This document shows, piece by piece, positions 16,770-28,874 of a stretch of DNA of 51,498 nt. Each line of letters begins with the position of its first letter. Position 1 is the stretch's first letter. Location: positions 1-51,498 of the forward strand of contig NZ_JARANY010000020.1 in assembly GCF_029889885.1 (NCBI RefSeq), in the 5' to 3' direction. Both the position numbers and the translations under genes were made by a program. Origin of the DNA: Chromohalobacter sp. 296-RDG. Lineage in GTDB: Bacteria > Pseudomonadota > Gammaproteobacteria > Pseudomonadales > Halomonadaceae. Under the pieces are notes generated by a model, which saw nothing but the letters and a program-made list of their open reading frames with translations, was not told where the DNA came from and ran no database searches.

Positions 16770-16795
16770 GTGGTCGGCGTCGTGGCGCCGACCAC
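16770..16795 (+). promoter_or_regulatory. Stable hairpin in the leuD-leuB spacer
   Basis: GTGGTCGGCG-TCGTGG-CGCCGACCAC is a perfect 10-bp, G+C-rich stem with a 6-base loop midway in the 177-bp spacer. No U run follows, so it is not a standard terminator. It could protect the 3' end of leuCD mRNA, mark a processing site, or attenuate leuB. Confidence 0.5.
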
Positions 16796-16853
16796 CCACG
16801 AACCATCACTCACGTCATCCACGATGATGTGTCGAGTAGTGAGAGAGTACGCC

Positions 16854-17933
16854 ATGAGTCGCAAGATTCTCGTTCTACCGGGCGACGGTATCGGCCCGGA
16901 AATTACCCGCGAGGCGGTCAAGATCCTCAACGCGTGCCGCGAGGCGGGCCTGGAGACCAGCATCGAGGAAGGTCTGGTCGGTGGGGCGGGGATCGACGCC
17001 CATGGCGTGCCGCTGCCCGATGAGACACTGGCGAGCGCCAAGGCGGCCGATGCCGTGTTGCTGGGCGCCGTGGGTGGCCCGAACTGGGACAAGATCGAGG
17101 ATCTGGCCAAGCGGCCCGAGAAAGGCTTGCTGGGTTTGCGCAAGAATCTCAACCTGTTCGGTAACCTGCGTCCGGCCCTGCTCTATCCGCAACTGGCCTC
17201 GGCCTCGAGCCTCAAGCCCGAGATCGTCGCCGGGCTGGATATCATGATCGTGCGCGAATTGACCGGCGGTATCTACTTCGGCCAGCCGCGTGGCATCGAA
17301 GAGCGCGATGGCGAAAAGGTCGGCTTTAATACCTATGTCTATGCCGAGCACGAGATCGAACGCATCGGGCGGGTGGCCTTCGAGATGGCGCGTGCGCGGG
17401 GCGGTAAACTCTGTTCGGTGGACAAGGCCAACGTGCTCGAGGTCACCATTTTGTGGCGCGAAGTCATGGAGCGGCTGGCGCCGGAGTATCCCGACGTCGA
17501 GCTGTCGCATATGTACGTCGACAACGCCGCCATGCAACTGGTGCGCGCGCCCAAGCAGTTCGACGTCATCGTTACCGGCAACATGTTCGGTGATATCCTC
17601 TCCGATGCGGCGGCGATGCTGACGGGCTCGATCGGGATGTTGCCCTCGGCATCGCTCAACGAACAACGGCAGGGCATGTACGAACCCTGCCATGGCAGTG
17701 CGCCGGATATTGCCGGGCAGGGCATCGCCAATCCGTTGGCGACGATCTTGTCCGTGGCCATGATGCTGCGTTATTCCCTCGAGGCACCGGCGCTGGCCGA
17801 GCGCATCGAACGCGCCGTGGGCTCGGTGCTCGATCAGGGACTGCGTACCGCCGATATCGCCTTTGAGGACACGACGCCCGTGTCGACCCAGGCGATGGGC
17901 GATGCCGTGTTGGCGGCATTCCAGGCGCAGTGA
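16854..17933 (+). CDS. leuB: 3-isopropylmalate dehydrogenase
   Basis: NAD-dependent oxidative decarboxylation of 3-isopropylmalate to 2-ketoisocaproate, third committed step of leucine synthesis. The 359-residue protein starts [16 protein letters not shown] and carries the substrate-binding [10 protein letters not shown] and [24 protein letters not shown], the metal- and NAD-binding region. The ATG at 16854 gives the family length; the frame is open upstream but without homology. GTGAGC-GCG-GCTCAC (17930-17944) forms a small hairpin over the stop. asd follows after 56 bp. Confidence 0.97.
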   Translation: MSRKILVLPGDGIGPEITREAVKILNACREAGLETSIEEGLVGGAGIDAHGVPLPDETLASAKAADAVLLGAVGGPNWDKIEDLAKRPEKGLLGLRKNLNLFGNLRPALLYPQLASASSLKPEIVAGLDIMIVRELTGGIYFGQPRGIEERDGEKVGFNTYVYAEHEIERIGRVAFEMARARGGKLCSVDKANVLEVTILWREVMERLAPEYPDVELSHMYVDNAAMQLVRAPKQFDVIVTGNMFGDILSDAAAMLTGSIGMLPSASLNEQRQGMYEPCHGSAPDIAGQGIANPLATILSVAMMLRYSLEAPALAERIERAVGSVLDQGLRTADIAFEDTTPVSTQAMGDAVLAAFQAQ

Positions 17934-17989
17934 GCGCGGCTCACGTATCATGGCCATACGCCCATTCGTAGATTGCAGGAGGACGACAC

Positions 17990-19105
17990 ATGCTTAGAGT
18001 CGGTTTTGTCGGTTGGCGGGGAATGGTGGGGTCCGTCCTCATGCAACGCATGCGCGAGGATGGCGATTTCGCCGGCCTCGAACCGGTGTTCTTCACCACT
18101 TCCCAGGTAGGTCAGCCGGGCCCCGATATCGGGGGCGAGGTACCGCCCCTGAAGGATGCGCATGATCTGGAAACGCTCAAGACGCTCGATGTGATCGTGA
18201 CCACACAGGGTGGCGATTACACCGAGAAGGTCTACCAGCCCCTGCGTGAAGCGGGCTGGCAGGGCTACTGGATCGACGCCGCCAGCGCGCTGCGTATGGC
18301 GGACGAGGCGACGATCGTGCTCGATCCGGTCAACCGTCACGTCATCGAACGCAGTCTCGCCAATGGCGGCAAGACGTTCGTGGGCGGCAATTGCACCGTC
18401 AGCCTGATGCTACTGGGCTTGGGTGGCTTGTTCGAGGCCAATATGGTGGAGTGGATGACCTCCATGACCTACCAGGCCGCGTCAGGCTCGGGCGCCAAGC
18501 ACATGCGTGAACTGCTTTCTCAGATGGGTGCCCTGCATGGTGCTGCGGCGTCGTCGCTGGCGGATCCGGGCAGTGCGATCCTGGATATCGACCGTCAGGT
18601 GACGCAGGCCATGCGCGGCGGTGATTTCCCCACCGATCAGTTCGGCGAGCCGCTGGCCGGAAGCCTGTTGCCGTGGATCGACAAGGCGATGGACAACGGT
18701 CAGAGCAAGGAAGAATGGAAAGGCGGTGCCGAGAGCAACAAGATTCTCGCCACCGGCGATTCACCGATTCCCATCGATGGCTTGTGCGTACGGATCGGTG
18801 CGATGCGCTCGCATAGCCAGGCGTTCACCATCAAGCTCAAGCAGGACGTACCGCTCGACGAGATCGAAGACCGTCTGGCCAAGCACAACCAGTGGGCGAA
18901 GGTGATTCCCAACGATAAGGATGCCACCCTGCAAAGCCTGACACCGGCGGCCGCGACTGGCACGCTGGATGTACCGGTTGGGCGCTTGCGCAAGCTGGCC
19001 ATGGGCGGCGAATACCTCTCCGCCTTTTCGGTGGGCGATCAGCTGTTGTGGGGAGCGGCGGAGCCGCTCAAGCGGATGCTGGGCATCCTGCGCGAACAGC
19101 GTTGA
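17990..19105 (+). CDS. asd: Aspartate-semialdehyde dehydrogenase
   Basis: Reduces aspartyl phosphate to aspartate semialdehyde with NADPH, the branch point to Lys/DAP, Met, Thr and, in halophiles, ectoine. The 371-residue proteobacterial-type protein begins [21 protein letters not shown] and has the catalytic Cys135 in GGNCTVSLM; the active-site His is probably that of [16 protein letters not shown] precedes the ATG. The order leuB-asd is conserved in pseudomonads, where fimV and truA follow; here a terminator and a convergent GNAT gene follow instead. Confidence 0.97.
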   Translation: MLRVGFVGWRGMVGSVLMQRMREDGDFAGLEPVFFTTSQVGQPGPDIGGEVPPLKDAHDLETLKTLDVIVTTQGGDYTEKVYQPLREAGWQGYWIDAASALRMADEATIVLDPVNRHVIERSLANGGKTFVGGNCTVSLMLLGLGGLFEANMVEWMTSMTYQAASGSGAKHMRELLSQMGALHGAAASSLADPGSAILDIDRQVTQAMRGGDFPTDQFGEPLAGSLLPWIDKAMDNGQSKEEWKGGAESNKILATGDSPIPIDGLCVRIGAMRSHSQAFTIKLKQDVPLDEIEDRLAKHNQWAKVIPNDKDATLQSLTPAAATGTLDVPVGRLRKLAMGGEYLSAFSVGDQLLWGAAEPLKRMLGILREQR

Positions 19106-19172
19106 ACCGCACGCCTTGTAACTGTAGGTATTGAAACTGTAGGTCTTTCAATTATACGCATCGAAAAGCAAG

Positions 19173-19201
19173 ACGAAGGGCGCCGCATGGGCGCCCTTCG
19201 T
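19173..19201. terminator. Bidirectional terminator between asd and the GNAT gene
   Basis: ACGAAGGGCGCC-GCATG-GGCGCCCTTCGT is a perfect 12-bp stem with a 5-base loop, placed 67 bp after asd and 40 bp after the convergent GNAT gene. Only a short T-rich stretch (ATTTGT) follows on the plus strand and TTGCTTTTC on the minus strand. Confidence 0.75.
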
Positions 19202-19241
19202 ATTTGTGGACGTCGGGTCATGAGTCCGGCAATAGACTCTT

Positions 19242-19667
19242 TTATTGAAAATGCAGGCTCATATGGTAGTGAGGGATATTGGCATCGAGGAACTCGTCGC
19301 CATGCGCGGTAAAGCCCAGGCGTTCGTAGAAGGGGATCGCGTAGGTCTGTGCATCCAGATGCACAGCGTGGTGGCCGGCTTCGTGGGCCGCCACCAGCGT
19401 CGCTTCCATCAGATGCAGGCCTAGTCCCTGGCCGCGGGCTTCCTCGAGAATCGCCACACGCCCGATATGGCCGTCCGGCAATAGACGCGCCGTGCCCATG
19501 GCGCGGTCATCTACATGCAGCAAAAAATGCAGACCTTGTGGGTCGCGGCCATCCCATTCTTCCGCCTGGGGGACTTTCTGCTCCTCGATGAAGACGGCCT
19601 TGCGAATCGCGCTGCACGCTGCGCCCAGCGTCACCCAGTCACCGCTGGTGACATGCCGTTCACGCAT
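19242..19667 (-). CDS. GNAT family N-acetyltransferase
   Basis: A 141-residue GCN5-related acetyltransferase. The N-terminal IRKAVFIEEQKVP segment is typical of the YjcF/ElaA-like branch, and the acetyl-CoA loop is GRVAILEEARGQGLGLHLM (R/Q-x2-G-x-G/A). The acceptor is unknown. The ATG at 19667 is chosen because homology starts there; it overlaps the stop of the upstream oxygenase gene by 8 bp, so the two are probably co-translated. Confidence 0.87.
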   Translation of the reverse strand: MRERHVTSGDWVTLGAACSAIRKAVFIEEQKVPQAEEWDGRDPQGLHFLLHVDDRAMGTARLLPDGHIGRVAILEEARGQGLGLHLMEATLVAAHEAGHHAVHLDAQTYAIPFYERLGFTAHGDEFLDANIPHYHMSLHFQ

Positions 19668-20853
19668 CGTCGTCTTCCTGCGTCTCGTCTTGCCATTGGA
19701 GGCTGCCATGACTGACCAGCTCGGCAAGCAGCATCAGAGCCTGATCGTCCAGGTGGGAGGCCAGCGTGGCGGCATGCAGTGGCGTGGTATCGGCTAGCAG
19801 GCGCGCGAGCCCTGGCGGACAGGCATGGCCGTCGCCATCCGTAAACAGCGTGGCGTGGCCGTTCTCCTCGTGAAATGCGAAGCGCGAGCCCAGCGCGCGT
19901 TCCAGGTAGTGTCCCTGCGATAATGCCGCGGCGATGGCATCGCTATCGGTTGGTGCCTCGAGGGGCGCGAGCTGATCGGCATACTTAGGCTGGGTCATGA
20001 CGCGTCCGAACCATTGCGTCATCTGCGCCGGATCGTCGATCACCGACAGCATCAACGTGCGCACGCGCTTGATGGCATCGTCATCGAGACGGCCGGCGTG
20101 TTCGATGGGGCCCAGATCAGGGTCGGTGTAACGTGAGGTCTCGGACTGCATTTCACCGAGATAGTCGGCGAACGAGGTGATGATCTCGTCAGTGGACGGT
20201 GCGCGAAAGCCGATCGAATAGGTCATGCAGTCGGTGCTCTGGCTGACGCCGTGATGGGCGATGCGCGGTGGCAGATACAGCATGTCGCCGGGCTCGAGCA
20301 CCCAGTCCTCACCGGGGGTGACCTCGAAGCGTTCGAGCATGCGCAGGTCGAGGCCCGAGACGATGGGGGCATCGTCGGGCTGCTCGCCGCCGAGTTGCCA
20401 GCGGCGCTGGCCGCTTCCCTGAAGCAGGAAGACATCGTAGCTGTCGACGTGGGGGCCGACACTGCCCTCGGGCGGCGCGTAGCTGACCATGACGTCGTCG
20501 AGGCGCCAGCGCGGCAGGAAATCGAAGGCCTCGAGCAAGGCGGCGACGTCGGGCACGTAATGATCGACGGCCTGAACCAGCAGAGACCATTCTCGGTCGG
20601 GCAGGCGCGCGAAGGTGGCGTCATCGAAGGGGCCCTGGCTGACCTGCCATGGCTTGTCGGGGCCGTGCACCTCGACCAGGCGCGCTTCGATGCCGTCTTC
20701 ACAGGCCAGGCCGGCGAGTTCCTCCGGCGTAAGCGGCGATTCGAAGTCGGCGAAGGCGCCACGAATCAGTAGCGGTTTTTTTTGCCAGTAGTCACGCAGG
20801 AACTCAGCGGCGGTTAAACCGCCGAGTATCGATAAAGGAGTATGGGAAGACAT
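19660..20853 (-). CDS. roxA: JmjC/cupin ribosomal oxygenase (RoxA/YcfD-like)
   Basis: A 397-residue Fe(II)/2-oxoglutarate-dependent oxygenase. The JmjC domain contains the iron ligands HVD in GSVGPHVDSYDVFLLQG and a distal His in PRIAHHGVS. The C-terminal half matches the winged-helix and dimerisation part of YcfD, which hydroxylates an arginine of ribosomal protein uL16 (L16) in E. coli. AAGAGA lies 8 bp before the ATG at 20853; a GTG 6 bp further up is too close to it. Gene name given by similarity to YcfD only. Confidence 0.82.
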   Translation of the reverse strand: MSSHTPLSILGGLTAAEFLRDYWQKKPLLIRGAFADFESPLTPEELAGLACEDGIEARLVEVHGPDKPWQVSQGPFDDATFARLPDREWSLLVQAVDHYVPDVAALLEAFDFLPRWRLDDVMVSYAPPEGSVGPHVDSYDVFLLQGSGQRRWQLGGEQPDDAPIVSGLDLRMLERFEVTPGEDWVLEPGDMLYLPPRIAHHGVSQSTDCMTYSIGFRAPSTDEIITSFADYLGEMQSETSRYTDPDLGPIEHAGRLDDDAIKRVRTLMLSVIDDPAQMTQWFGRVMTQPKYADQLAPLEAPTDSDAIAAALSQGHYLERALGSRFAFHEENGHATLFTDGDGHACPPGLARLLADTTPLHAATLASHLDDQALMLLAELVSHGSLQWQDETQEDDDA

Positions 20854-20911
20854 GGGCACTATCTCTTGGAATACTAAAGCCGTGGTGGCTTCGAGTCGCG
20901 GTTGTTCTGGC

Positions 20912-20996
20912 GACAGGCCTGCGAGGGGGCGCTGTCAATACATCCCTGTACGCTACTTTTGCCATCCATGGCAAAAAACCCCCTCTACGGCCTGTC
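20912..20996. repeat. 85-bp nested inverted repeat, probable extragenic palindromic element
   Basis: Outer arms GACAGGCC-TGC-GAGGGGG (20912-20929) and CCCCCTC-TAC-GGCCTGTC (20979-20996) match at 15 of 18 positions. Nested inside is the perfect dyad TTTTGCCAT-CC-ATGGCAAAA (20957-20976). The T and A tracts are on the wrong sides for an intrinsic terminator in either direction. The element sits alone between purB and roxA, both transcribed leftward. The design resembles interspersed palindromic repeats of gammaproteobacterial genomes. Confidence 0.7.
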
Positions 20997-21035
20997 CCCA
21001 GCGCTGCTCACCTTGATGGTGCGAACTCTTCCAGC

Positions 21036-23087
<2,052 letters not shown>

Positions 23088-23091
<4 letters not shown>

Positions 23092-24242
23092 GCGGCGTTG
23101 TCTCCTTGGCGCGCGTGTCGGTTCCATGTCTCGCGAATGACGCCGCCGCCCAGGCAGATATCATCCTCGTAGAGCACCAGCGACTGGCCCGGCGTGACCG
23201 CGCGCTGGGGATCGTCGAAGAATGCTTCGACACCGCCGTCCTCGAGCACGCGAACCTGACAGGCGACGTCCTGCTGGCGATAGCGGGTCTTGGCCTGGAG
23301 GCGTGCTTCCGGTGCCGGCGGTTGACCGGCGACCCACTCCATGGGCTCGGTGCCCAGGCTGTCGGTGTACAAAAGCGAATGGTGTTTGCCCTGCACGGCG
23401 ACCAGGACATTGCGTTCTAGCTCCTTGGCAGCCACGTACCAGGGCGCGTCGGGATGGTTGGGCAGGCCACCGATGCCCAGGCCCTGGCGCTGGCCGAGAG
23501 TGTAATACATCAGTCCCATGTGCTCGCCGATGACCTCGCCCTCGGGCGTTTCGATCGTGCCGGGCTGTGCGGGCAGGTACTGCTTCAGGAAGTCGCTGAA
23601 GCGCCGCTCGCCGATGAAGCAGATGCCGGTGGAATCCTTCTTGCGTGCGGTGGCCAGGCCATGACGCTCAGCGATGGCGCGGACCTCGCTTTTCTCCATT
23701 TCTCCGACCGGGAAGAGCGTACGCGCGATGGCGTCTTCCGGCACGGCGTGCAGGAAGTAGCTCTGGTCCTTGTTGGCATCCAGGCCCTTGAGCAGGCGCA
23801 CGCGACCGTCACGCTCGCCGTTGCGCACGTAATGTCCGGTAGCGATGCGTTCGGCACCGAGCATTTCGGCGTATTCGAGGAAAACCTTGAACTTGATCTC
23901 GCGGTTGCAAAGGATATCCGGATTGGGCGTCCGGCCGGCCTTGTACTCAGCGAGGAAATGTTCGAAGACGTTATCCCAGTACTCGGCGGCGAAGTTCGCG
24001 GTATGCAGCCGCATGCCGAGCTTGTCGCACACGGCCTGGGCATCGGCAAGATCGTCCTTGGCGGTGCAGTACTCGGTGCCATCGTCCTCGTCCCAGTTCT
24101 TCATGAACAGGCCTTCGACCTCGTAGCCCTGCTCCAGCAGGACGAGGGCGGTCACGGACGAATCGACACCGCCCGACATGCCGACGATGACTTTGCACGC
24201 GGTAGCGGCCCCCGCGGTGGAGGATTCCGTGGCGTGAGACAT
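23088..24242 (-). CDS. mnmA: tRNA-specific 2-thiouridylase
   Basis: Thiolates U34 of tRNA-Lys, -Glu and -Gln, taking sulfur from the Tus relay. The 384-residue protein has the PP-loop GMSGGVDSS (21-29) for ATP, and the catalytic cysteines in ILCNREIKF and [10 protein letters not shown]. Of the possible starts, ATG 24242 has GAGAG 5 bp upstream, better placed than for the GTG at 24248. It lies 85 bp after nudJ and overlaps hflD by 4 bp. Confidence 0.96.
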
Positions 24243-24303
24243 GGTCACTCTCGAATGGGTTGAGGATGGATTGATGTTCGGGACGATATTATACCTGAAA
24301 CCG

Positions 24304-24323
24304 GCTTCGTGCTTCGAGCTTGA
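24304..24323. repeat. Degenerate GCTTCGA heptamer run (three units)
   Basis: GCTTCGT, GCTTCGA and GCTTGA follow one another in the mnmA-nudJ spacer. The unit is the same as that of the five-copy array at 49656-49690, but the copies are diverged. Confidence 0.6.
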
Positions 24324-24327
24324 GCCA

Positions 24328-24777
24328 TCAGCGCTCGTGAATCACATCGAGCGAAAACTGGCGTCCGGCGATGGCGTCACGTATGCGCTTGAGCACCAGT
24401 GGGCTGCGCAGGCGATGCGCGTGCTCCAGCGCCTCGATTTCGTCGAGTGTGAGCCAATGCGCGGCGATGATGCTACTGTCCAGCTCATTGCCCAGATGCG
24501 CCAGGGGAATGCCCACGAAGGCGTGACTGTGAAACGTCAATTCATCAGGGGCGGTATACACATAAAGCCCCAGGTAGCCGGTCAACGTGATGTGCCAGGC
24601 GGCTTCCTCGCGAGTTTCGCGTTCGGCGGCCTGGGTCAGGCGCTCGCCGGGTTCGAGATGGCCGGCGGGCTGGTTGAAGAGGCTGAACGGGCCGCCCTTG
24701 TCCTCCTCGACGAGTAGATAACGGCCGGCGCGTTCGACGACGCTGGCAACAGTGACGTGGGGCGTCCAGCGGCTCAT
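24328..24777 (-). CDS. nudJ: NUDIX hydrolase (NudJ-like)
   Basis: A 149-residue NUDIX hydrolase. The Nudix box spans about 39-61 ([20 protein letters not shown]...), intact for the REx2EE metal ligands. NudJ of E. coli releases phosphate from nucleoside di- and triphosphates and from hydroxymethylpyrimidine pyrophosphate. The call rests on the box plus the conserved order rluE-nudJ-mnmA-hflD-purB. The start overlaps the rluE stop by 4 bp. Confidence 0.9.
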   Translation of the reverse strand: MSRWTPHVTVASVVERAGRYLLVEEDKGGPFSLFNQPAGHLEPGERLTQAAERETREEAAWHITLTGYLGLYVYTAPDELTFHSHAFVGIPLAHLGNELDSSIIAAHWLTLDEIEALEHAHRLRSPLVLKRIRDAIAGRQFSLDVIHER

Positions 24778-25367
24778 CGACGGCTCCGGTGGCGCTTGGC
24801 TGGTGTAGAGGCCTTGCTGCGCGGAGCATGCAGTGTCTCCTTGCGCCAGGCGCCAGGCGCCATATCGTCGAGGCGCCAGGGGCCGATGGCGACGCGGATC
24901 AGGCGCAGCGTGGGGTGGCCGACATGTGCCGTCATGCGGCGTACCTGCCGGTTTCGGCCTTCGCCGAGGACGATCTCAAGCCAGGCGGTGGGAATGGCCT
25001 CGCGTTGGCGTATCGGCGGCTGGCGTGGCGCGATATCGGGCGCCTCGAGGCGCCGCACCTGGGCGGGTCGCGTCGGGCCATCTTTCAGTGTGACGCCGCT
25101 GCGCAGCGCATTTAGGGCCGTTTCCCCGGGAGCACCTTCGACCTGCACCCAGTAGGTTTTGGGCTGCTTGTGGCGCGGATGACTGATGCGGTGGGCCAGG
25201 GCACCGTCGTCGGTCAGCAGAAGCAGGCCCTCCGAGTCGTAATCGAGACGTCCGGCAGGGTATACCTCGGGGACGTCGATGACGTTGGCGAGCGTTGCCC
25301 TGCCTTGCGTATCGGTAAACTGCGAGAGCATTTGATAGGGTTTATGCAGCAGGTAAAGCGAACTCAT
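24774..25367 (-). CDS. rluE: 23S rRNA pseudouridine synthase (RluE)
   Basis: A 197-residue RsuA/RluE-type pseudouridine synthase, which in E. coli makes the pseudouridine at 23S position 2457. The catalytic Asp42 lies in [14 protein letters not shown] (39-52), and [10 protein letters not shown] marks the conserved C-terminal motif. No S4 domain is present, as expected for RluE. ATG 25367 is chosen by homology. An in-frame ATG about 100 bp upstream would add a basic extension ([12 protein letters not shown]...) that could be real. First gene of the rluE-nudJ-mnmA-hflD-purB run. Confidence 0.92.
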   Translation of the reverse strand: MSSLYLLHKPYQMLSQFTDTQGRATLANVIDVPEVYPAGRLDYDSEGLLLLTDDGALAHRISHPRHKQPKTYWVQVEGAPGETALNALRSGVTLKDGPTRPAQVRRLEAPDIAPRQPPIRQREAIPTAWLEIVLGEGRNRQVRRMTAHVGHPTLRLIRVAIGPWRLDDMAPGAWRKETLHAPRSKASTPAKRHRSRR

Positions 25368-25592
25368 GGGCGGTCTCGGACCTTTCGACAAGCAACGGCT
25401 AGGGTAAAGCCTACTCCGCACTCGGGGCGCGATGCCATACTTGCTTTTGTCAGGAGCAGGCTTTTTCATGGCGCCTACCTTGCATCCATGCCCAGCCGGC
25501 CGCACATTGAAGAAACCGGAGATAGGCGGCGGTGTTGGCCTTGGCGCGCTTCGTCTTGCCTGTCCGGCGCGCACTCACGGACATTTCCATCT

Positions 25593-25988
25593 ATGTTTGA
25601 ATCAGAAAGCCCATTCGTATCTCGAGCGCCTGACGCGGCGGTCATCCTTGGCATGACGCGACCGCCTGGCGAGGATCCCCAAGAAGACCCGGAGGGCGAT
25701 GTATCGGTCCAGTCGGCGGACCCGGAGCTGGCCAAGCCGCCGATGTACAAGGTCGTGCTGCACAACGATGACTTCACTCCCATGGAGTTCGTCGTCGAGG
25801 TGTTGCAAACCTTCTTTGCGTTGGAGCGGGAGAAAGCCGTGCAGATCATGCTTGTCGTGCATACCCATGGCAAGGCGACCTGTGGCATCTTCACCCGTGA
25901 TATCGCGGAAACCAAATGTCACCAAGTCAACGAGTACGCACGCGAATGCCAGCATCCGTTACTGTGCGATATCGACGAGGCGGACTGA
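25593..25988 (+). CDS. clpS: ATP-dependent Clp protease adaptor
   Basis: N-recognin that binds N-terminal Leu, Phe, Tyr and Trp and delivers such proteins to ClpAP. The core is complete: [23 protein letters not shown], with the NDD acidic pair of the pocket, and [19 protein letters not shown]. With ATG 25593 the protein has 131 residues, including an acidic N-terminal tail of about 50; ATG 25653 would give 111 residues. Neither start has a strong ribosome-binding site. clpA follows after 111 bp. Confidence 0.95.
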   Translation: MFESESPFVSRAPDAAVILGMTRPPGEDPQEDPEGDVSVQSADPELAKPPMYKVVLHNDDFTPMEFVVEVLQTFFALEREKAVQIMLVVHTHGKATCGIFTRDIAETKCHQVNEYARECQHPLLCDIDEAD

Positions 25989-26099
25989 GACGGCACTACT
26001 GCGTTAAATCGTGGTCCAAGGTAGCACTTGCATAACCTCTGTTTGTGCCCGATTGTGAAAGTGCCGACAGACGCCATAGGCGGCCAAGAGGGGATTGCC

Positions 26100-28361
26100 A
26101 TGTTGAGCAAAGAACTTGAACTCACCCTGAACACGGCCTTCACCGTGGCGCGCTCCAAGCGCCATGAGTTCATGACCGTGGAACATCTGCTGCTGGCGTT
26201 GTTGGACAATGCCTCCGCAGCCGATGTGTTGCGAGCCTGCGGCGCCAACCTTGAAAAGCTGCGCGCCGATCTACAGGATTTCATCAATTCAACCACCCCC
26301 TTGATCCCCAACGATCAGGAAGATCGTGAGACGCAGCCTACGCTGGGCTTCCAGCGTGTGTTACAGCGCGCCGTCTTCCATGTGCAATCCTCGGGGAAAT
26401 CGGAAGTCACGGGGGCCAACGTCCTGGTCGCGATTTTCTCAGAGCAGGAAAGCCAGGCTGTCTACTTCCTCAAGCAACAGAATGTTGCGCGCGTCGATGC
26501 AGTGAATTATATCGCGCATGGCATTTCCAAGGTTGCCGGACATGGTCAGTCTCCCTCCTCGCATGAAAGTGAAGATGCCGAAGAGGGTGTGTCGGAGGGT
26601 AGCACTCATCCGTTGACGGGCTATGCCACCAACCTCAACGAACAAGCGCGCCTGGGCAAGATCGATCCGTTGATCGGTCGCGACCGTGAGCTGGAGCGCG
26701 TGATTCAGATCCTCGCGCGGCGGCGCAAGAACAATCCGTTGCTGGTGGGCGAGGCAGGTGTCGGCAAGACCGCCATCGCTGAAGGTCTGGCCAAGCGAAT
26801 CGTCGAGGAAGATGTTCCCGATGTGATCAGCGATGGTGTCGTCTACTCGCTGGACATGGGTACCTTGCTGGCCGGTACCAAGTATCGGGGTGACTTCGAG
26901 AAGCGGCTCAAGGGGCTGTTGGCTGAGTTGCGCAAACAGCCTAACTCGATCTTGTTCATTGACGAGATCCATACCGTGATCGGTGCCGGCGCAGCATCGG
27001 GCGGCGTCATGGATGCTTCCAACCTGCTCAAGCCGCTGCTGTCCTCGGGTGAGCTGCGCTGTATCGGCTCGACAACCTTTCAGGAATATCGTGGCATCTT
27101 CGAAAAGGATCGTGCCCTGGCGCGGCGTTTCCAGAAAGTCGACGTGCCCGAGCCGACGGTTGACGACACCATCCGCATCCTCCAAGGGCTGCGTGGGCGC
27201 TTTGAGGAGCATCACGCGCTCAAGTACACCGATGGCGCGCTGGACAGCGCGGTACGTCTGGCGGATCGTTATATCAACGAGCGTTTCCTGCCGGATAAAG
27301 CCATTGATGTGATCGACGAGGCGGGGGCGCATCAGCGGTTGTTGCCGCCGGAAATGCGCGTCTCGACCATTGATGTCGATCAGGTCGAGGCAGTGGTCGC
27401 GTCCATTGCGCGGATTCCGCCGAAGAGCGTTTCCAGCTCGGACCGCACGCTGCTGTCGAACCTAGAGCGCGATCTCAAGATGCTGGTATTTGGCCAGGAT
27501 GAAGCCATTACCAGCCTCTCGGCAGCGATCAAGCTATCGCGTGCGGGCCTGAAATCGCCCGACAAGCCAGTCGGCAGCTTCCTGTTCTCGGGGCCGACCG
27601 GGGTCGGCAAGACTGAGGTGGCGCGCCAGCTGTCGCAATTGATGGGTATCGAGCTGGTGCGCTTCGACATGTCCGAGTACATGGAGCGCCACACGGTGTC
27701 GCGTCTGATCGGCGCACCGCCTGGCTATGTGGGATACGACCAAGGCGGCTTGCTGACCGAGGCGATCACCAAACAGCCACATTGCGTGCTGTTGCTCGAC
27801 GAGATCGAAAAGGCGCATCCCGAGGTCTTCAACCTGCTGCTGCAGGTCATGGATCATGGCCGTCTGACGGACAACAACGGTCGTGAGGCCGATTTCCGCC
27901 ATGTGATCGTGATCATGACCTCGAATGCCGGGGCCGAGCAGATTGCGCGTCGCTCCATCGGCTTCCAGACTCAGGATCACTCTTCGGATGCCATGGAGGT
28001 GCTGCGCAATACCTTCTCGCCTGAATTCCGCAATCGCCTGGATGGCATCATCCAATTCCAAGGCCTGGCACCCTCGGTGGTGCGCAACGTGGTCGACAAG
28101 TTCCTGGTCGAACTACAGGCGCAACTCGACGAGAAACGCGTTCAGTTGGATGTCGACGAATCGGCGCGAGCCTGGCTTGCCGAGGAGGGCTACGATCCGG
28201 AAATGGGGGCGCGTCCGATGGCGCGTGTCATCCAGGAGAAGCTCAAGAAGCCGCTTGCCGAGATGATTCTGTTCGGTGACCTTGCCGAGCATGGTGGCGT
28301 CGTATACGTCACCCTCGAGGAAGGCGAGCTACACCTGGAGACGGAGGCGGCCGTGGTCTGA
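26100..28361 (+). CDS. clpA: ATP-dependent Clp protease ATP-binding subunit ClpA
   Basis: Double-ring AAA+ unfoldase of the ClpAP protease, 753 residues. The N domain (1 to about 145) docks ClpS. Walker A of ring 1 is GEAGVGKT at about 217 and Walker A of ring 2 is GPTGVGKT at about 498. Walker B segments are [13 protein letters not shown] and [14 protein letters not shown]. The ATG at 26100 is preceded by AGAGGGG; the frame is open upstream without similarity. An intrinsic terminator follows 40 bp after the stop. Confidence 0.98.
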   Translation: MLSKELELTLNTAFTVARSKRHEFMTVEHLLLALLDNASAADVLRACGANLEKLRADLQDFINSTTPLIPNDQEDRETQPTLGFQRVLQRAVFHVQSSGKSEVTGANVLVAIFSEQESQAVYFLKQQNVARVDAVNYIAHGISKVAGHGQSPSSHESEDAEEGVSEGSTHPLTGYATNLNEQARLGKIDPLIGRDRELERVIQILARRRKNNPLLVGEAGVGKTAIAEGLAKRIVEEDVPDVISDGVVYSLDMGTLLAGTKYRGDFEKRLKGLLAELRKQPNSILFIDEIHTVIGAGAASGGVMDASNLLKPLLSSGELRCIGSTTFQEYRGIFEKDRALARRFQKVDVPEPTVDDTIRILQGLRGRFEEHHALKYTDGALDSAVRLADRYINERFLPDKAIDVIDEAGAHQRLLPPEMRVSTIDVDQVEAVVASIARIPPKSVSSSDRTLLSNLERDLKMLVFGQDEAITSLSAAIKLSRAGLKSPDKPVGSFLFSGPTGVGKTEVARQLSQLMGIELVRFDMSEYMERHTVSRLIGAPPGYVGYDQGGLLTEAITKQPHCVLLLDEIEKAHPEVFNLLLQVMDHGRLTDNNGREADFRHVIVIMTSNAGAEQIARRSIGFQTQDHSSDAMEVLRNTFSPEFRNRLDGIIQFQGLAPSVVRNVVDKFLVELQAQLDEKRVQLDVDESARAWLAEEGYDPEMGARPMARVIQEKLKKPLAEMILFGDLAEHGGVVYVTLEEGELHLETEAAVV

Positions 28362-28400
28362 GCGGCTGCTCAACTCACGCCCATAACGCCGCACGCTTCA

Positions 28401-28427
28401 CGCCCTGTCGTCATGACGGGGCGTTTT
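28401..28427 (+). terminator. Intrinsic terminator of clpSA
   Basis: CGCCCTGTC-GTCAT-GACGGGGCG forms a 9-bp stem (one G-T pair) followed by TTTT, 40 bp after clpA. Confidence 0.8.
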
Positions 28428-28480
28428 CGTGGGCGCAGTAGCAAGCCAACAGCGCAGCGCGAGTGCGCCGTGGTGGTCGC

Positions 28481-28699
28481 TCAGCGGGCGCGGTAGACGA
28501 TGCGACCCTTGGAAAGATCGTACGGAGTCAGCTCGACCTTGACCTTGTCGCCGGTCAGAATGCGGATGTAGTTCTTGCGCATCTTGCCGGAGATGTGGGC
28601 CGTCACGACGTGTCCGTTTTCCAGTTCGACTCTGAACATGGTGTTGGGAAGGGTATCGACCACGACACCTTCCATTTCAATATGGTCTTCACGTGCCAT
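28481..28699 (-). CDS. infA: Translation initiation factor IF-1
   Basis: A 72-residue OB-fold protein that binds the 30S A site. It is essentially complete and canonical: [20 protein letters not shown], then [20 protein letters not shown] and ending [11 protein letters not shown] 28699 is fixed by the family length. It converges on clpA and lies downstream of bpt and aat, as in related gammaproteobacteria. Confidence 0.98.
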   Translation of the reverse strand: MAREDHIEMEGVVVDTLPNTMFRVELENGHVVTAHISGKMRKNYIRILTGDKVKVELTPYDLSKGRIVYRAR

Positions 28700-28874
28700 A
28701 TTAGGCATTTCCTCGTATTGCGTTGAAAGCTTCTTCGAAAGTGCGCCACGGTTTGCGTTGCCGTTGCCAGCGCTAATTACCGACCGTGGCAAGCATCGGT
28801 TTTGAAGATAGCCCGATATTCTGCCGCATGCCGAGGGTTAAGGCAAAAATCATGTGCATGATGTTGCGTTATCG

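Noticed and set aside
20957-20976. TTTTGCCAT/ATGGCAAAA hairpin considered as the purB terminator
   Set aside because: On both strands the T run precedes the stem and A's follow, the reverse of an intrinsic terminator.
25368-25470. N-terminal extension of RluE beginning [12 protein letters not shown]
   Set aside because: The frame is open, but no ribosome-binding site decides for it and the family core starts at 25367. Kept only as a remark.
28362-28480. Possible tRNA-Ser between clpA and infA, as in E. coli (serW)
   Set aside because: The spacer holds only the clpA terminator and no cloverleaf or CCA-ended sequence.
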